From Luxibacter massiliensis (GTDB lineage Bacteria; Bacillota; Clostridia; Lachnospirales; Lachnospiraceae): a DNA stretch of 64,000 nt. The stretch lies in the NCBI RefSeq assembly GCF_900604355.1, contig NZ_UWOE01000001.1:1116001-1180000 (forward strand), read 5' to 3'. Shown here piece after piece: positions 43,401 to 52,160 of the stretch. The notes beneath the pieces were generated by a model. It was not told the DNA's origin, ran no database searches, and saw only the letters and a program-made list of their open reading frames with translations. Positions within the stretch are counted from its first letter, which is position 1. The number at the start of each line of letters is the position of its first letter. The translations under genes were made by a program, and so were the position numbers.

Positions 43401-44979
43401 GCCGCACCATGATATTTATTCTATTGAGGATTTGGCACAGCTGATTTACGATCTGAAGAATGCCAACCGGGATGCAAGAATCAGCGTTAAACTGGTGTCA
43501 GAGTCTGGTGTGGGGACAGTTGCGGCGGGAGTGGCAAAAGCGGGGGCACAAGTCATCCTAATTTCTGGATATGACGGAGGCACTGGGGCTGCGCCAAAAA
43601 GCTCCATTTACAACTCAGGGCTTCCATGGGAACTGGGACTTTCGGAGACACATCAGACATTGATTCAAAATGGTCTGAGAGGAAAAGTCCGTATTGAAAC
43701 GGATGGAAAACTCATGACCGGACGTGATGTAGCGATTGCTGCGATTTTAGGTGCGGAGGAATTTGGATTTGCTACGGCTCCCCTTGTGACTATGGGGTGT
43801 GTAATGATGCGGGTATGCAATCTAGACACCTGTCCAGTAGGAGTGGCTACACAAAATCCAGAGCTGAGAAAGAGGTTTCGTGGAAAGCCGGAGTTTGTGA
43901 TGAATTTTATGAGATTCATTGCGGAAGAATTAAGGGAATATATGGCACGTCTTGGGATCCGGTCTGTGGATGAACTGGTGGGGAGGACAGATCTGCTGAA
44001 AATGAAAGAGAAACTTCCCCAGGGAATAGCAAAGGTGGACTTATCACGAATCCTGAATAATCCATACGCCCGTGAGAGAGCGATTTTTGACAAAAGTCAG
44101 ATGTATGACTTTAAACTGGAGAAAACACTTGACGAGAGTCTTTTATTGCCAGAGCTGAAGAAGAATCTGGATAAACAGCAGAAAAGTACGATTACGGCAG
44201 AGGTAAAAAATACAGACAGAGCTTTTGGCACCATCCTTGGATCAGAAATTACCAAACGGTACGGGGAAATGCTAGAAGAGGACACATACCGTATCCTGTG
44301 CCAGGGAAGCGGCGGCCAGAGCTTTGGGGCATTTATTCCCAAAGGACTGACAATTGAGTTGTCCGGGGACTCTAATGATTATTTTGGAAAGGGACTCTCG
44401 GGAGGAAAACTGGCAGTATATCCTCCTAAAGACAGCCGGTTTGCGGAAGATGAGAATGTAATAATTGGAAATGTAGCGCTCTATGGCGCCACCAGTGGAA
44501 AAGCCTTTATATGCGGTATTGCCGGTGAGCGGTTCTGCGTGCGTAATTCCGGGGCTTCAGCGGTTGTAGAAGGCGTAGGAGACCATGGGTGTGAGTATAT
44601 GACGGGCGGCCGTGTTGTAGTACTTGGGAGGACAGGCAAAAACTTTGCAGCAGGCATGAGCGGTGGAATTGTATATGTGCTGGATGAGTCTAATGATCTC
44701 TACCTGCGTGTGAATAAAGAACTTGTATCCATCAGCGAGGTTGTGGAGTTGTATGATAGAGAGGAACTAAAGCGCCTGATTGTCCAGCATGTGGAAATTA
44801 CCGGATCGCAGAAAGGGAAAAAGATTTTGGAGCAGTTTGGGATATATTTGCCTATGTTTAAGAAAATTATTCCCTACGGTTATGAAATGATGCAAAAGCG
44901 CATCCTCATGCTGGAAGAAAAGGGATTAAACTCTGAGCAGGCACAGATGGAAGCATTCTATTCTATGGTGCAGGAATAA
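40438..44979 (+). CDS. gltB: Glutamate synthase large subunit
   Basis: This subunit hydrolyses glutamine and transfers the ammonia to 2-oxoglutarate. The 1513-residue protein has an N-terminal class II amidotransferase domain whose nucleophile is the Cys in EHDNCGIGAVVN after a short propeptide. A central domain follows, then the FMN-binding synthase domain with RFKTGAMSYGSISKEAHE, GEGGEE and the [3Fe-4S] cysteines in GCVMMRVCNLDTCPVG. The C-terminal GXGXG beta-helix contains YMTGGRVVVLG. It is full length. GAAAAGGAG precedes the ATG, and gltD follows after 20 bases. Confidence 0.97.
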   Translation: MFDAKSKQIQPPLYESKFEHDNCGIGAVVNIKGKKTRDTLEKALTIVENLEHRAGKDGDGQTGDGVGIMVQICHEFFRKEAKAVQISLGEEREYGIGMFFFPQDELKRNQAKKMFEIIVEKEGMEFLGWRKVPCAPAVLGARAAECMPYILQGFIKKPACVEKGIDFDRKLYIVRRVFEQSSDNTYVVSLSSRTIVYKGMFLVGQLRTFFKDLQSELYHSAIAIVHSRFSTNTNPSWERAHPNRFIVHNGEINTIRGNADKMLAREENMESEHLSHEFHKILPVINAQGSDSAMLDNTLEFLVMSGMELPLAVMITIPEPWANNKTMPQHKRDFYQYYATMMEPWDGPAAILFSDGDVMGAVLDRNGLRPSRYYITDDDQLILSSEVGALPLAHDKILKKDRLRPGKMLLVDTVKGEVIDDDTLKEKYTRQQPYGEWLDSNLVTLKELKIPNVRVPEFSDEERMRMQKAFGYTYEELKASILPMALRGSEAIASMGVDTPIPALSKTHHQLSHYFKQMFAQVTNPPIDAIREEVVTSTSVYIGRDGNLLEETEKNCNVLKVNNPILTNTDMLKIKCMKREGFKTAVVPILYYKNTSLERAIDRLCVEVDKEYRNGVNIIILSDRGVDENHAAIPSLLAVSALQKHLVRTKKRTGVALILESAEPREVHDFATLLGYGACAVNPYLAQESIRELIDKGMLDKDYYAAVDDYNSAILHGIVKIASKMGISTIQSYQGAQIFEALGVDEEVVKRYFTNTVCRIGGITLDKIEEEVDRLHTTAFDPLGRYTDLTLDSPGLHKARGGGEEHLYNPATIHMLQQSAMRGDYQMFKQYTQMIHEEDKVRNLRGLLDFVYPKGAIPIEEVESVDRIVTRFKTGAMSYGSISKEAHETLAIAMNRLHGKSNSGEGGEELERMENRGNGLERCSAIKQVASGRFGVTSQYLVSAKEIQIKMAQGAKPGEGGHLPAGKVYPWIAKTRHSIPGVGLISPPPHHDIYSIEDLAQLIYDLKNANRDARISVKLVSESGVGTVAAGVAKAGAQVILISGYDGGTGAAPKSSIYNSGLPWELGLSETHQTLIQNGLRGKVRIETDGKLMTGRDVAIAAILGAEEFGFATAPLVTMGCVMMRVCNLDTCPVGVATQNPELRKRFRGKPEFVMNFMRFIAEELREYMARLGIRSVDELVGRTDLLKMKEKLPQGIAKVDLSRILNNPYARERAIFDKSQMYDFKLEKTLDESLLLPELKKNLDKQQKSTITAEVKNTDRAFGTILGSEITKRYGEMLEEDTYRILCQGSGGQSFGAFIPKGLTIELSGDSNDYFGKGLSGGKLAVYPPKDSRFAEDENVIIGNVALYGATSGKAFICGIAGERFCVRNSGASAVVEGVGDHGCEYMTGGRVVVLGRTGKNFAAGMSGGIVYVLDESNDLYLRVNKELVSISEVVELYDREELKRLIVQHVEITGSQKGKKILEQFGIYLPMFKKIIPYGYEMMQKRILMLEEKGLNSEQAQMEAFYSMVQE

Positions 44980-44999
44980 AAGGAGCGGAGGTTAGGAAG

Positions 45000-46475
45000 A
45001 TGGGTAAACCGACAGGTTTTTTAGAATATGAGAGAAATGTATCCCGGGCAGAAGGGCCCAAAGAGAGGATAAGGCATTTCCAGGAATTTCACAAATATTT
45101 ATCTCGGGAGGAACAGCAAAAACAGGGGGCAAGGTGTATGGACTGCGGCGTGCCGTTTTGTCAGTCAGGATTGACTATAGGAGGAATGACTTCTGGCTGC
45201 CCTTTACACAATTTGGTGCCGGAATGGAACGACTTAGTTTATACAGGAAACTGGGAAGAGGCATATTACCGTCTGAAAAAGACAAATAATTTTCCAGAGT
45301 TTACTTCCAGGGTGTGTCCGGCTCTTTGTGAGAATGCCTGTACTTGCGGATTAAACGGTAATCCGGTTGCCATAAAGGAAAATGAGTATGCAATTATCGA
45401 ATTTGCTTATGGGCATGGAATAGCAGGGCCAAAACCTCCGAGGATGCGTACTGGAAAGCGTATTGCAATTGTAGGCAGCGGCCCGTCCGGCCTTGCTGCA
45501 GCAGACCAACTGAATAAAAAGGGACATTATGTAACGGTGTTTGAACGCAGCGATAGAGTGGGAGGCCTTTTGATGTACGGAATTCCTAACATGAAGCTGG
45601 ATAAACAGATTATACAGCGGAAAATCCGCGTGTTGGAGATGGAAGGAATTCATTTTGTGACGAATACAAACATAGGTAAGGAGCAGGAATCAAAGAAGCT
45701 TTTGGATGGATTTGACCGAATTATATTCTGCTGTGGCGCTTCAAATCCCAGAGATATTCCGGCGCCTGGAAGAGATGCAGACGGTATCTATTATGCGGTG
45801 GATTTTCTGAAAGGCGTGACGAAGAGCCTGTTAGATTCCCATTTAAAAAATCACGCATTTATTCCTGTACAAGGAAAAAGCGTAATAATTGTGGGCGGGG
45901 GAGATACAGGGAATGATTGTGCAGGCACTGCTATCCGGCTAGGGGCAAAATCCGTGACACAGATAGAAATGATGCCGAAAGCTCCGGATCAAAGGAGTAC
46001 ATCCAATCCATGGCCAGAATGGCCGAGAATCTGTAAAACAGACTATGGACAGGAAGAAGCAATTGCGCTGTTTGGACGGGATCCGCGTATCTATGAATCA
46101 ACAGTAAAAGAATTTATCAAAGATAAAAAAGGCCGCTTATCTGCAGTGAAAGTCGTGAAGCTGGAGGAAGGAAAAGAAACAGGGAGTGGCCGGAGGGTTA
46201 TGAAAGAGATTCCAGAAAGTGAGGAAATATTGGAAGCACAGGTTGTCTTAATTGCAGCCGGATTTCTTGGCGCCCAGACCTATGTGACAGATACTTTTGG
46301 ACTGGAAACAGATAGGCATACTAATGTAAAAACGGCAGCAGGAAGTTATCAGACAAATATTGCACATATATATACGGCAGGAGATATGCATACCGGGCAG
46401 TCATTGGTTGTAAAAGCAATCAGCCAAGGCAGAGAATGTGCTGCTGAAGTGGACTATAGCCTGATGGGGTATTAA
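45000..46475 (+). CDS. gltD: Glutamate synthase small subunit (NADPH)
   Basis: This subunit oxidises NADPH and passes electrons through Fe-S clusters to GltB. The 491-residue protein has N-terminal cluster motifs (GARCMDCGVPFCQ; RVCPALCENACTCGLN), the FAD site IAIVGSGPSGLAAADQLN, and the NADPH site VIIVGGGDTGNDC. Length and order are normal for GltD. AGGAGCGGAGG precedes the ATG at 45000. Confidence 0.97.
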   Translation: MGKPTGFLEYERNVSRAEGPKERIRHFQEFHKYLSREEQQKQGARCMDCGVPFCQSGLTIGGMTSGCPLHNLVPEWNDLVYTGNWEEAYYRLKKTNNFPEFTSRVCPALCENACTCGLNGNPVAIKENEYAIIEFAYGHGIAGPKPPRMRTGKRIAIVGSGPSGLAAADQLNKKGHYVTVFERSDRVGGLLMYGIPNMKLDKQIIQRKIRVLEMEGIHFVTNTNIGKEQESKKLLDGFDRIIFCCGASNPRDIPAPGRDADGIYYAVDFLKGVTKSLLDSHLKNHAFIPVQGKSVIIVGGGDTGNDCAGTAIRLGAKSVTQIEMMPKAPDQRSTSNPWPEWPRICKTDYGQEEAIALFGRDPRIYESTVKEFIKDKKGRLSAVKVVKLEEGKETGSGRRVMKEIPESEEILEAQVVLIAAGFLGAQTYVTDTFGLETDRHTNVKTAAGSYQTNIAHIYTAGDMHTGQSLVVKAISQGRECAAEVDYSLMGY

Positions 46476-46505
46476 TAAGTTTAAGGAATAAAAGTAAAAA
46501 GTATC

Positions 46506-46534
46506 TTGACAACTGGGGTTAACAGGTGTATCAT
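46506..46534 (+). promoter_or_regulatory. Promoter of glnN
   Basis: TTGACA (46506-46511), 17-base spacer, TATCAT (46529-46534), located 30 bases after the gltD stop. Confidence 0.75.
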
Positions 46535-46544
46535 ACGATATCGT

Positions 46545-46562
46545 AAAGGCAATGGCGTCTTT
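46545..46562 (+). promoter_or_regulatory. ANTAR-type hexaloop hairpin, glnN leader
   Basis: AAAGGC, loop AATGGC, GTCTTT: a 6-bp stem (one G-U) with A1 and G4 in the loop. The loop and flanks match the glnA and gltB leaders almost base for base. It starts about 4 bases after the predicted transcription start. Confidence 0.65.
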
Positions 46563-46595
46563 AAGGGATTCTTAAAGACGCCATTGCCTTTTTTT
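46545..46595 (+). terminator. Attenuator terminator in the glnN leader
   Basis: A perfect 21-bp stem (46545-46565 with 46571-46591), loop GGATT, then a T-run to 46595. One of the strongest terminators in the window, placed directly after a near-consensus promoter and containing the whole hexaloop hairpin in its 5' arm. Confidence 0.85.
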
Positions 46596-46631
46596 GTTCG
46601 CCTGGGCAAGCACTGGCTATGAAACTAAACT

Positions 46632-46697
46632 TTCTCTGTGAATCCAGTCCCACCGGTTTGGAACATGGCGCCCAAGGGGCGCGGTGCAGACAGAGAA
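46632..46697 (+). other. Multi-stem leader structure before glnN
   Basis: TTCTCTGT (46632-46639) closes with ACAGAGAA (46690-46697). Inside are CACC/GGTG and a perfect GCGCCC/GGGCGC hairpin (46668-46682). It lies after the attenuator and 48 bases before the glnN start. It resembles a compact riboswitch-like junction but matches no class I know. Confidence 0.45.
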
Positions 46698-46747
46698 TAT
46701 AATTTGTATGATCTTTTTATGTGTATGGAATGTTAGGAGGCAGGATG

Positions 46748-48844
46748 ATGAAAAATGTGAGCGATTATTTTGGATGTATGGTATTTGATGACAGGGTAAT
46801 GAAAGCTACTCTGTCTGCCGAAGTGTATCAACGGCTGAGAAAAACGATTGATGAGGGGGCTGCTTTTGATCTGTCTGTTGCCAACGCGGTGGCAGAGGCT
46901 ATGAAAAACTGGGCGGTTTCTAAAGGAGCAACTCATTATACACATTGGTTTCAGCCGCTTACAGGAATTACGGCGGAGAAACATGACAGCTTTATCTCCC
47001 CGTCACCGGACGGCGGTGTACTTATGGAATTTTCAGGAAAGGAATTGATTCAGGGAGAGCCGGACGCATCCTCTTTTCCGTCTGGAGGTTTGAGGGCAAC
47101 TTTTGAGGCAAGGGGATACACTGCCTGGGATCCTACTTCTTATGCATTTATCAAAGACAGAACATTATGTATTCCCACGGCCTTTTGTGCATATGGAGGG
47201 GAGGCGCTGGATAAGAAAACACCACTGCTCCGTTCCATGGAGGCATTAAACAGGCAGGCACTTCGTATCCTGCACTTATTTGGCAATGACGAAGTGAAAT
47301 GTGTGAGGACTTCCGTAGGCCCAGAACAGGAATATTTTCTTGTTGACAAAGAAATGTACGAAAAACGAAAAGACCTTGTGCTGACGGGAAGGACATTGTT
47401 CGGTGCAAAATCGCCAAAGGGACAGGAGTTGGATGACCATTATTTTGGGGTTATAAAACCGAGAGTGGCGGACTATATGGAGGAGCTGAATAAAGAATTG
47501 TGGAAATTGGGAATTCTCGCAAAAACGGAACACAACGAGGTCGCGCCGGCGCAGCATGAGCTTGCACCAATTTATGCTACCACGAATATTGCTGCGGATC
47601 ATAACCAGCTTACTATGGAGCTGATGCAAAAGATTGCGGCAAAACACGGGTTGGTATGCTTACTTCATGAGAAGCCGTTTGAGGGAGTTAACGGAAGCGG
47701 CAAGCACAATAACTGGTCTATTGCAACCGATGAAGGAGTGAATCTTTTATCCCCGGGAGAAACGCCATATGAGAATGCACAGTTTTTGCTGTTTCTCTGC
47801 GCAGTCATTAAAGCTGTGGATAATTATCAAGATTTGCTGAGGCTATCCGTGGCAACGGCAGGTAACGACCACAGGCTGGGAGCCAATGAGGCGCCCCCTG
47901 CTGTGGTATCTATTTTCCTTGGAGATGAGCTTACGGCGATTCTGGAAGCCATTGAGAAAAATGAACCCTATAAAGGCACAGAAGCCACGGTAATGAAATT
48001 AGGTGTGGATGTACTCCCTAAATTTCCAAGGGATAATACAGACCGGAACCGTACTTCGCCGTTTGCTTTTACAGGCAATAAATTTGAATTTCGGATGCTT
48101 GGTTCAGCAAACAGTATATCCTGTGTTAATATCATGCTGAATAGTGCAGTGGCAGAGTCCTTGAAAATTTATGCAGACAGACTGGAGTCCGCAGAAGACT
48201 TTGAGGTTTCCCTGCAGGCGATGATCCGTAAAACGATTAAAGACCATAAACATATTCTTTTTAACGGAAACGGATATGACGAGGCATGGATTGAAGAAGC
48301 GACAATAAAAAGAGGACTTTTAAATTATCCTACTACGGCAGACTGTATGCCCCATCTGTTGGATGAAAAAAATGTAAAAATGCTGACAGGGCACAAGGTA
48401 TTTACAGAATCTGAATTGAAATCGAGATGTGAGATTATGCTGGAGAATTATTGCAAATCTGTCACTATTGAGGCAAATACCATGGCAGATATGTCCAGAA
48501 AGCAAATTTTGCCTGCAGTTGAAAAATATACACTTGCTATATCCAAAACAGCAGAGATGAAGAAACGCATTTCATCCTCAATCAGCATTGGGCTGGAAAG
48601 CAAGTTATTAGAAAAACTCTCATTACTCGCAGAGCAAATGGATGAAAAGGTGTCTGAACTAGAACAGATCATGTTAAATCTGAGAGAATGTGAGGAGATA
48701 AAAGAGGAATCCTGTGTAATCAGAGATAGAGTGCTGCCGAAAATGGATGAACTCCGCGGTCTGGCAGACAAGGCGGAGACCGTTACGGCGGAGGAATATT
48801 GGCCGTTCCCAACCTATGCGGATTTGCTGTTCAGCGTGAACTAA
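46748..48844 (+). CDS. glnN: Glutamine synthetase type III
   Basis: This is the large glutamine synthetase form found in Bacteroidetes and Clostridia, a second enzyme for ammonia assimilation. The 698-residue protein starts MKNVSDYFGCMVFDD. It has the GS-III markers RTSVGPEQEYFLVDK, KTEHNEVAPAQHELAPIY, FEGVNGSGKHNNWSIAT, TAGNDHRLGANEAPPAV and FRMLGSANSISC. An AGGAGG at 46735-46740 favours ATG 46748 (or 46745) over the GTG at 46721. Regulated by its own attenuator, independently of gltBD. Confidence 0.95.
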   Translation: MKNVSDYFGCMVFDDRVMKATLSAEVYQRLRKTIDEGAAFDLSVANAVAEAMKNWAVSKGATHYTHWFQPLTGITAEKHDSFISPSPDGGVLMEFSGKELIQGEPDASSFPSGGLRATFEARGYTAWDPTSYAFIKDRTLCIPTAFCAYGGEALDKKTPLLRSMEALNRQALRILHLFGNDEVKCVRTSVGPEQEYFLVDKEMYEKRKDLVLTGRTLFGAKSPKGQELDDHYFGVIKPRVADYMEELNKELWKLGILAKTEHNEVAPAQHELAPIYATTNIAADHNQLTMELMQKIAAKHGLVCLLHEKPFEGVNGSGKHNNWSIATDEGVNLLSPGETPYENAQFLLFLCAVIKAVDNYQDLLRLSVATAGNDHRLGANEAPPAVVSIFLGDELTAILEAIEKNEPYKGTEATVMKLGVDVLPKFPRDNTDRNRTSPFAFTGNKFEFRMLGSANSISCVNIMLNSAVAESLKIYADRLESAEDFEVSLQAMIRKTIKDHKHILFNGNGYDEAWIEEATIKRGLLNYPTTADCMPHLLDEKNVKMLTGHKVFTESELKSRCEIMLENYCKSVTIEANTMADMSRKQILPAVEKYTLAISKTAEMKKRISSSISIGLESKLLEKLSLLAEQMDEKVSELEQIMLNLRECEEIKEESCVIRDRVLPKMDELRGLADKAETVTAEEYWPFPTYADLLFSVN

Positions 48845-48957
48845 CAGACAAAACAAAATTAGTTGATGTAGAAAATGTGGTAAAAACACCAACCAAAAAA
48901 GAAAGATATGCCGCACTGTATGGCATGGGATAGAAAGTAAACATGGAGGTTTTGCGT

Positions 48958-50538
48958 ATGTGCTCAATTATAGGCTACTGTGGGGACAGTGCCAATTATG
49001 ATAAATTAAAGGCAGGATTGGACCGGACCCTTTCGAGAGGGCCAGATGATTCCAGAATCATAGACACCGGAAACGGATTATTGGGTTTTCGCAGGCTGGC
49101 GATTATGGGGTTGCATCCAGAGGGGATGCAGCCCTTTGAGCTGGATGGAAGCTGGTGCGTGTGCAATGGAGAACTGTATGGGTTCAGAAAGCAGAGGGAA
49201 GAACTGAAGAAAAAGAAGTATTCTTTTGTCAGTGAAAGTGACTGCGAAATATTACTTCCCTTATACCGGGAGTATGGAACAGGAATGTTTGAGAAATTAG
49301 ATGCAGAATTTGCCCTGATTATTTATGACGGAAAGACAGGAGAATATCTTGCGGCCAGAGATCCTATCGGGATCCGCCCTCTTTACTATGGATATGATCA
49401 GGCGGGAACCATTTGTTTTGCCAGCGAACCCAAATGCCTGACCCACATCACTGATAAAATCATGCCCTTTCCGCCTGGGCATTATTACAAAGGGGGAAAG
49501 TTTACCTGCTATGACGATATCACAGAGACTAAGGAAATTATTAGAGATGATGTGGAGACTGTCTGCAGAAATATTCATGATAAATTAGTGGCCGGTGTTG
49601 AGAAAAGAATGATATCGGATGCAAAGGTGGGATTTCTTCTCTCTGGCGGACTGGATTCCTCTTTAGTGTGTGCAATCGCCGCGAAGAAAAGCAAAGGAAA
49701 GATTCGGACGTTTGCTATTGGAATGAAGGAAGATGCAATTGACCTGAAGTATGCAAAGCAGACGGCAGAGTATATCGGGAGTGAGCATACAGAGGTGATT
49801 ATGACAAAGGAGGAGGTTCTTTCTGTATTAGAAACTGTGATCGAACTTTTAGGCACTTACGATATTACTACAATAAGGGCCAGTATAGGGATGTATTTAG
49901 TTTGCAGGGCAATCCACGAAAGGACAGATATCCGGGTGCTGCTCACAGGAGAGATATCGGATGAACTGTTTGGGTATAAGTATACAGATTTTGCACCCGA
50001 TGCAAAATCTTTTCAAGAAGAATCTAAAAAAAGGATCAGGGAACTGCATATGTATGATGTGCTTAGGGCAGACCGGTGTATATCCGTAAATTCTCTGGAG
50101 GCAAGAGTGCCATTTGGTGATATAGATTTTGTGAAATATGTCATGTCAGTAGATCCAGAGAAGAAACGTAATATATATGGAAAAGGGAAATATCTGCTCC
50201 GCCATGCTTTTGAGGGGACATATCTCCCGGATAATATTCTTTACAGGGAAAAAGCCGCTTTCTCTGACGCAGTAGGGCATTCTATGGTAGATATTCTGAA
50301 AGAATATGCTGAAAGGAAGTATTCAGATAAAGACTTTGAAGATGGATGCAGGAAATATGATTTTGCAAAGCCATTTACAAAAGAATCGTTGTTATACCGT
50401 GACATATTTGAAAAATATTATCCGGGTCAGGGAAAGATGATTGTGGATTTCTGGATGCCAAATAAGAAGTGGGAAGGCTGCAATGTGAGTGATCCTTCTG
50501 CCAGAGTGCTCTCTAATTATGGAGATAGCGGTAAATAG
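48958..50538 (+). CDS. asnB: Asparagine synthetase (glutamine-hydrolysing), AsnB type
   Basis: AsnB makes asparagine from aspartate, ATP and glutamine nitrogen. The 526-residue protein starts at ATG 48958, exposing the nucleophile Cys2 (MCSIIGYCG); GGAGG lies 8 bases upstream. The N-terminal amidotransferase has LSRGPDD and GFRRLAIMG. The synthetase domain has the PP-loop FLLSGGLDSSLVCAIAA, then LTGEISDELFGY and NSLEARVPFGD. It is similar in size to the compact E. coli-type AsnB. The spacing to pyrG is 14 bases. Confidence 0.94.
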   Translation: MCSIIGYCGDSANYDKLKAGLDRTLSRGPDDSRIIDTGNGLLGFRRLAIMGLHPEGMQPFELDGSWCVCNGELYGFRKQREELKKKKYSFVSESDCEILLPLYREYGTGMFEKLDAEFALIIYDGKTGEYLAARDPIGIRPLYYGYDQAGTICFASEPKCLTHITDKIMPFPPGHYYKGGKFTCYDDITETKEIIRDDVETVCRNIHDKLVAGVEKRMISDAKVGFLLSGGLDSSLVCAIAAKKSKGKIRTFAIGMKEDAIDLKYAKQTAEYIGSEHTEVIMTKEEVLSVLETVIELLGTYDITTIRASIGMYLVCRAIHERTDIRVLLTGEISDELFGYKYTDFAPDAKSFQEESKKRIRELHMYDVLRADRCISVNSLEARVPFGDIDFVKYVMSVDPEKKRNIYGKGKYLLRHAFEGTYLPDNILYREKAAFSDAVGHSMVDILKEYAERKYSDKDFEDGCRKYDFAKPFTKESLLYRDIFEKYYPGQGKMIVDFWMPNKKWEGCNVSDPSARVLSNYGDSGK

Positions 50539-50552
50539 AAAGGAAGCAATAT

Positions 50553-52160
50553 ATGGCAAAGTTTATATTTGTAACCGGAGGCGTCGTATCAGGACTTGGA
50601 AAAGGTATTACTGCGGCCTCCCTGGGAAGACTTTTGAAATCCAGGGGACTCAAAATTGTGTCACAGAAGCTGGATCCCTATATTAATGTGGATCCGGGAA
50701 CTATGAGTCCCTTTCAGCACGGTGAAGTTTTTGTGACAGAGGATGGGGCAGAGACGGATCTGGATCTTGGTCATTACGAGCGTTTTATTGATGAAGATTT
50801 AAACGAGTACTCTAATCTAACAGCGGGAAAGATATACTGGAATGTATTAAATAAAGAACGGAGGGGAGAGTATCTTGGCTCTACAGTTCAAGTGATTCCC
50901 CATATTACCAATGAGATCAAAGAGTTCGTATATCATGTAGGGAGACAGGCAGATGCCGATGTGGTTATTACTGAAATCGGAGGGACCATTGGAGATATGG
51001 AGTCCCAGCCATTTCTCGAGGCGGTACGGCAGATATCTCTTGAGATAGGGAGAGAAAACAGTTTGTTTATACATGTGACGCTGGTACCGTTCCTAAAGGG
51101 CTCAAAAGAACACAAATCGAAACCGACACAACATTCGGTAAAAGAATTACAGGGGATGGGAATCAATCCCAATATGATTGTACTTCGCTGTGATGAACCT
51201 TTGGAACAGAGTATTTTTGATAAAATATCTCTTTTCTGTAATGTAAAGCCGGATTGTGTTATTGAAAACCGGACATTGGCTAATCTCTATGAAGTCCCGT
51301 TAATGTTGGAAAAATCAAAGCTTTCAGAAGTCGTGTGCAGGGAGCTGAACCTAAAGACAGAGAAGCCGGATTTAAGAGACTGGACACAGATGGTGGAACG
51401 TATTCACAGCCGGTCAGGGAAAGTACAGATTGCTTTAGTTGGAAAGTATGTAAATTTACATGATGCATATCTTTCTGTAGCTGAGGCCATGTTCCATGCA
51501 GGATACAGCCTTAATAAGCATATCCAAATCCGTTGGATTGATTCAGAAACAATTACAAAAGATATAGCCGGAGAGATTTTTGCCGGAATCGATGGAATCA
51601 TTGTTCCCGGAGGGTTTGGAGGACGCGGAATTGAAGGGATGATATTGACAGCCGAATATGCGAGAAAACAGAAAATTCCGTATTTAGGCATATGCCTGGG
51701 AATGCAGATTGCCGTTATTGAGTACGCCAGAAATGTGCTTGGGTTTGCGGATGCAGATTCCGGTGAATTTAATGAGCAATGTGTCCAGAAAGTTATTGAC
51801 TTTATGCCTGGACAAAATGATTTTGTAGATAAAGGCGGCACACTACGTCTGGGAAGTTATCCCTGTAAGATTTTGGAAGGAACAAAATTGCATGAGTGTT
51901 ATGGAAAAGATGAAATAAAAGAAAGACACCGCCATAGATATGAATTTAATAATAAATATCGGAAACAAATGACAGAAGCCGGGCTCGTGTTATGCGGAAA
52001 TTCTCCCGATGGCCTGTTGGTAGAGGCAGTTGAAATTGAAGACCACCCATTCTATGTGGGGGTTCAGTTTCATCCTGAATTCAAAAGCCGCCCTAATGCG
52101 CCGCACCCGCTATTTGTTGGCTTCATATCCAAGGCTATGAAGAGAGGGGATAAGAGCTGA
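50553..52160 (+). CDS. pyrG: CTP synthase
   Basis: PyrG aminates UTP to CTP with glutamine nitrogen. The 535-residue protein has the N-terminal synthase domain (FVTGGVVSGLGKGITAASLG; QKLDPYINVDPGTMSP) and a C-terminal class I amidotransferase with the nucleophile Cys in YLGICLGMQIAV and His/Glu in FHPEFKSRP. A GAAAGGAAG site precedes the ATG. The stop overlaps the purF start (TGATG). Full length. Confidence 0.97.
   Translation: MAKFIFVTGGVVSGLGKGITAASLGRLLKSRGLKIVSQKLDPYINVDPGTMSPFQHGEVFVTEDGAETDLDLGHYERFIDEDLNEYSNLTAGKIYWNVLNKERRGEYLGSTVQVIPHITNEIKEFVYHVGRQADADVVITEIGGTIGDMESQPFLEAVRQISLEIGRENSLFIHVTLVPFLKGSKEHKSKPTQHSVKELQGMGINPNMIVLRCDEPLEQSIFDKISLFCNVKPDCVIENRTLANLYEVPLMLEKSKLSEVVCRELNLKTEKPDLRDWTQMVERIHSRSGKVQIALVGKYVNLHDAYLSVAEAMFHAGYSLNKHIQIRWIDSETITKDIAGEIFAGIDGIIVPGGFGGRGIEGMILTAEYARKQKIPYLGICLGMQIAVIEYARNVLGFADADSGEFNEQCVQKVIDFMPGQNDFVDKGGTLRLGSYPCKILEGTKLHECYGKDEIKERHRHRYEFNNKYRKQMTEAGLVLCGNSPDGLLVEAVEIEDHPFYVGVQFHPEFKSRPNAPHPLFVGFISKAMKRGDKS

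Noticed and set aside
46698..46703. TATAAT as a second glnN promoter
   Set aside because: There is no -35 box at 16-18 bases upstream; the position is GC-rich hairpin sequence.
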